A stretch of 7,384 nucleotides of DNA, taken from assembly GCA_046728935.1 (NCBI GenBank), contig JBKPFS010000124.1, positions 1-7,384 of the forward strand. Direction: 5' to 3'. This DNA comes from DATAFO01 sp046728935 (lineage in GTDB: Bacteria > Actinomycetota > Thermoleophilia > Solirubrobacterales > 70-9). This document shows positions 6,605 to 7,384 of the stretch, piece by piece (the first letter of the stretch is position 1; the number at the start of each line of letters is the position of its first letter). The translations under genes and the position numbers were made by a program. The notes below the pieces were generated by a model, which saw only the letters and a program-made list of their open reading frames with translations, was not told the origin of the DNA and searched no databases.

Positions 6605-6750
6605 TCGCGGCTGCTCCATCCGGAGCCTGCGGAAGCACATCCCGGCGAGGGGGGAACCTTGAGTCCCAGTGCGGCCGTCGACGTCGCGGCGCGCGCGACA
6701 GTCCACCAGGGCCGCGTGCCCTCGCTTATCCCGCTTGCGACCGAGCCGCG
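6605..6750. other. Convergent intergenic spacer with short hairpins
   Basis: Two small perfect inverted repeats lie between the convergent LAL and DUF4234 genes: GCTCC-ATCC-GGAGC at 6613-6626, 8 nt after the LAL stop, and GTCGCG-GCGCG-CGCGAC at 6683-6699. Neither is followed by a U-tract in either direction, so they are at best weak or Rho-assisted termination sites. Short hairpins also arise by chance in such GC-rich DNA. Confidence 0.3.
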
Positions 6751-7236
6751 TCAGGCGGGTCGTGAACCTTTGCTCAACCAGAACTCGTTAAGCACCCGCT
6801 GCACCTTGACATACCAGACAATGTTGCCGACAAGCGGGAGCAGGAACCATAGGCCCCACACGGCCGTGATCGGGCTCGGCTGACCGTCTCGCTCGTACAT
6901 GTTCTTGATCTCGTTCGGAATCGTGAACATAAGGACGATGGAGATCAACAGATAGAGGACGATGCCAAGAACGCCACCAAGGCCGTCGCCGTTGTACCTC
7001 TTGAGGTCCTCGCTCGTTCGGTAGGTCCACAAGAAGCCCCAGATCCCGAACGTGATGATGGTTAGGAAGATTGTGAGGCCGGTGCGGTAGTAGACGTCAC
7101 TTAGCCTCTCCGGCACGACACCAACCGACTGCCACGGCGTCGCCGGCGCGACGTGCGGCGCCGGTGGCGGTGGCGGCTCTGGCGTCTCGGGGGGCGGTGG
7201 CGAGCCCCGGCCCGACTGAGGTTCGTCGATGCTCAT
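6751..7236 (-). CDS. DUF4234-type membrane protein with proline-rich cytoplasmic N-terminus
   Basis: The protein has 161 residues. The first 40 or so are disordered and proline-rich (two runs, about 13-16 and 21-25). Three hydrophobic segments follow: about 53-72 (LTIFLTIITFGIWGFLW), about 87-106 (LGGVLGIVLYLLISIVLMF) and about 124-144 (AVWGLWFLLPLVGNIVWYV). TFGIWGFLWTYRTSEDLKRY is the signature of DUF4234 (a TFGIY-x-x-x-W helix end followed by a charged R..ED.KR loop), and the C-terminal VKVQRVLNEFW also fits. The family is a small membrane module of unknown function, sometimes fused to zinc-ribbon or proline-rich leaders. No good Shine-Dalgarno sequence precedes the ATG; the stop codon of the upstream DUF1772-like frame overlaps it (ATGA), so it may have been translated by coupling. 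It is convergent with the LAL gene. Confidence 0.8.
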   Translation of the reverse strand: MSIDEPQSGRGSPPPPETPEPPPPPAPHVAPATPWQSVGVVPERLSDVYYRTGLTIFLTIITFGIWGFLWTYRTSEDLKRYNGDGLGGVLGIVLYLLISIVLMFTIPNEIKNMYERDGQPSPITAVWGLWFLLPLVGNIVWYVKVQRVLNEFWLSKGSRPA

Positions 7237-7384
7237 GGCACGAAACCGTAGCCCTTCGAGAACGCCCGCCGATCCCGGTCGCGCCTCGCGTGGCCGAGCA
7301 TGATCGCGTACGAGAAGACGGCAGACAATCCGCCATGAGCCCGACGGTGATCGTTGCCGCGACGAGCGCGAAGCTCTCCAGTGC
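7233..7384 (-). pseudogene. DUF1772-like (anthrone oxygenase family) membrane protein, frameshifted, partial
   Basis: From the window edge one frame reads ALESFALVAATITVGLMA. The frame starting at 7331 continues GLSAVFSYAIMLGHARRDRD, then RRAFSKGYGFVP and a stop. Joined, this matches the first part of DUF1772: helix 1, a glycine, a (F/V)FSYA-I-M turn, L-G-x-x-R-x-D and an aromatic F-x-x-G-Y. The join needs one missing G in GCGGATTG (GCGGGATTG would restore the frame). The protein then stops about 33 residues after the join, whereas the family has about 150 residues and four helices. It is therefore doubly damaged, or the second half has been replaced by the DUF4234 gene. Its upstream part is outside the window. 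Confidence 0.6.

Noticed and set aside
6683..6699. A GTCGCG/CGCGAC hairpin as an intrinsic terminator
   Set aside because: There is no U-tract on either side, and such G/C palindromes are common by chance in this base composition. It is kept only as part of the spacer description.

Overview
The window is GC-rich, with strong G/C bias at third codon positions. It looks like a chromosomal segment of a high-GC actinomycete. A large LuxR-type ATPase regulator (LAL), an F420/flavin-type luciferase-like oxidoreductase and a secreted SMP-30-like beta-propeller all fit Actinomycetota, possibly a soil Thermoleophilia-like lineage. The lineage is an inference from gene content and style; there is no rRNA or other phylogenetic marker here. 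I see no tRNA, rRNA, CRISPR array, insertion sequence or phage gene.

Layout. About 1-3340 lies on the minus strand and, read in its own direction (high to low coordinates), holds: the C-terminal half of a VOC/glyoxalase-like protein (decayed); an intact secreted SMP-30/gluconolactonase-like propeller (2022-3065); a DUF2182-like membrane fragment with a perfect ribosome binding site (from 1981); a short-chain dehydrogenase fragment in another frame (1510-1740); an intact luciferase-like oxidoreductase (545-1348); and a frameshifted, shortened membrane-anchored alpha/beta hydrolase (41-512). On the plus strand, 3716-6604 is one long intact LAL regulator, divergent from the SMP-30 gene. At the right end, on the minus strand, are an intact DUF4234-type membrane protein (6751-7236) and, running off the window, a frameshifted DUF1772-like fragment whose stop codon overlaps the DUF4234 start.

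How it fits together. Three ORFs of 0.8-2.9 kb and one short membrane-protein gene are open and family-like. Between and beside them lie at least five family-recognisable fragments, each frameshifted, truncated or missing a key motif. The best reading is a region of active gene decay around a few retained genes, with a divergent LAL regulator that may once have controlled, or still controls, the minus-strand cluster. Several genes share the same initiation layout (AGGAGG or AGGGAG, 6-7 nt, start), and this fixes their starts. I did not find a convincing new multi-gene system. The most useful observations are the decayed genes that simple ORF calling would miss or mislabel.
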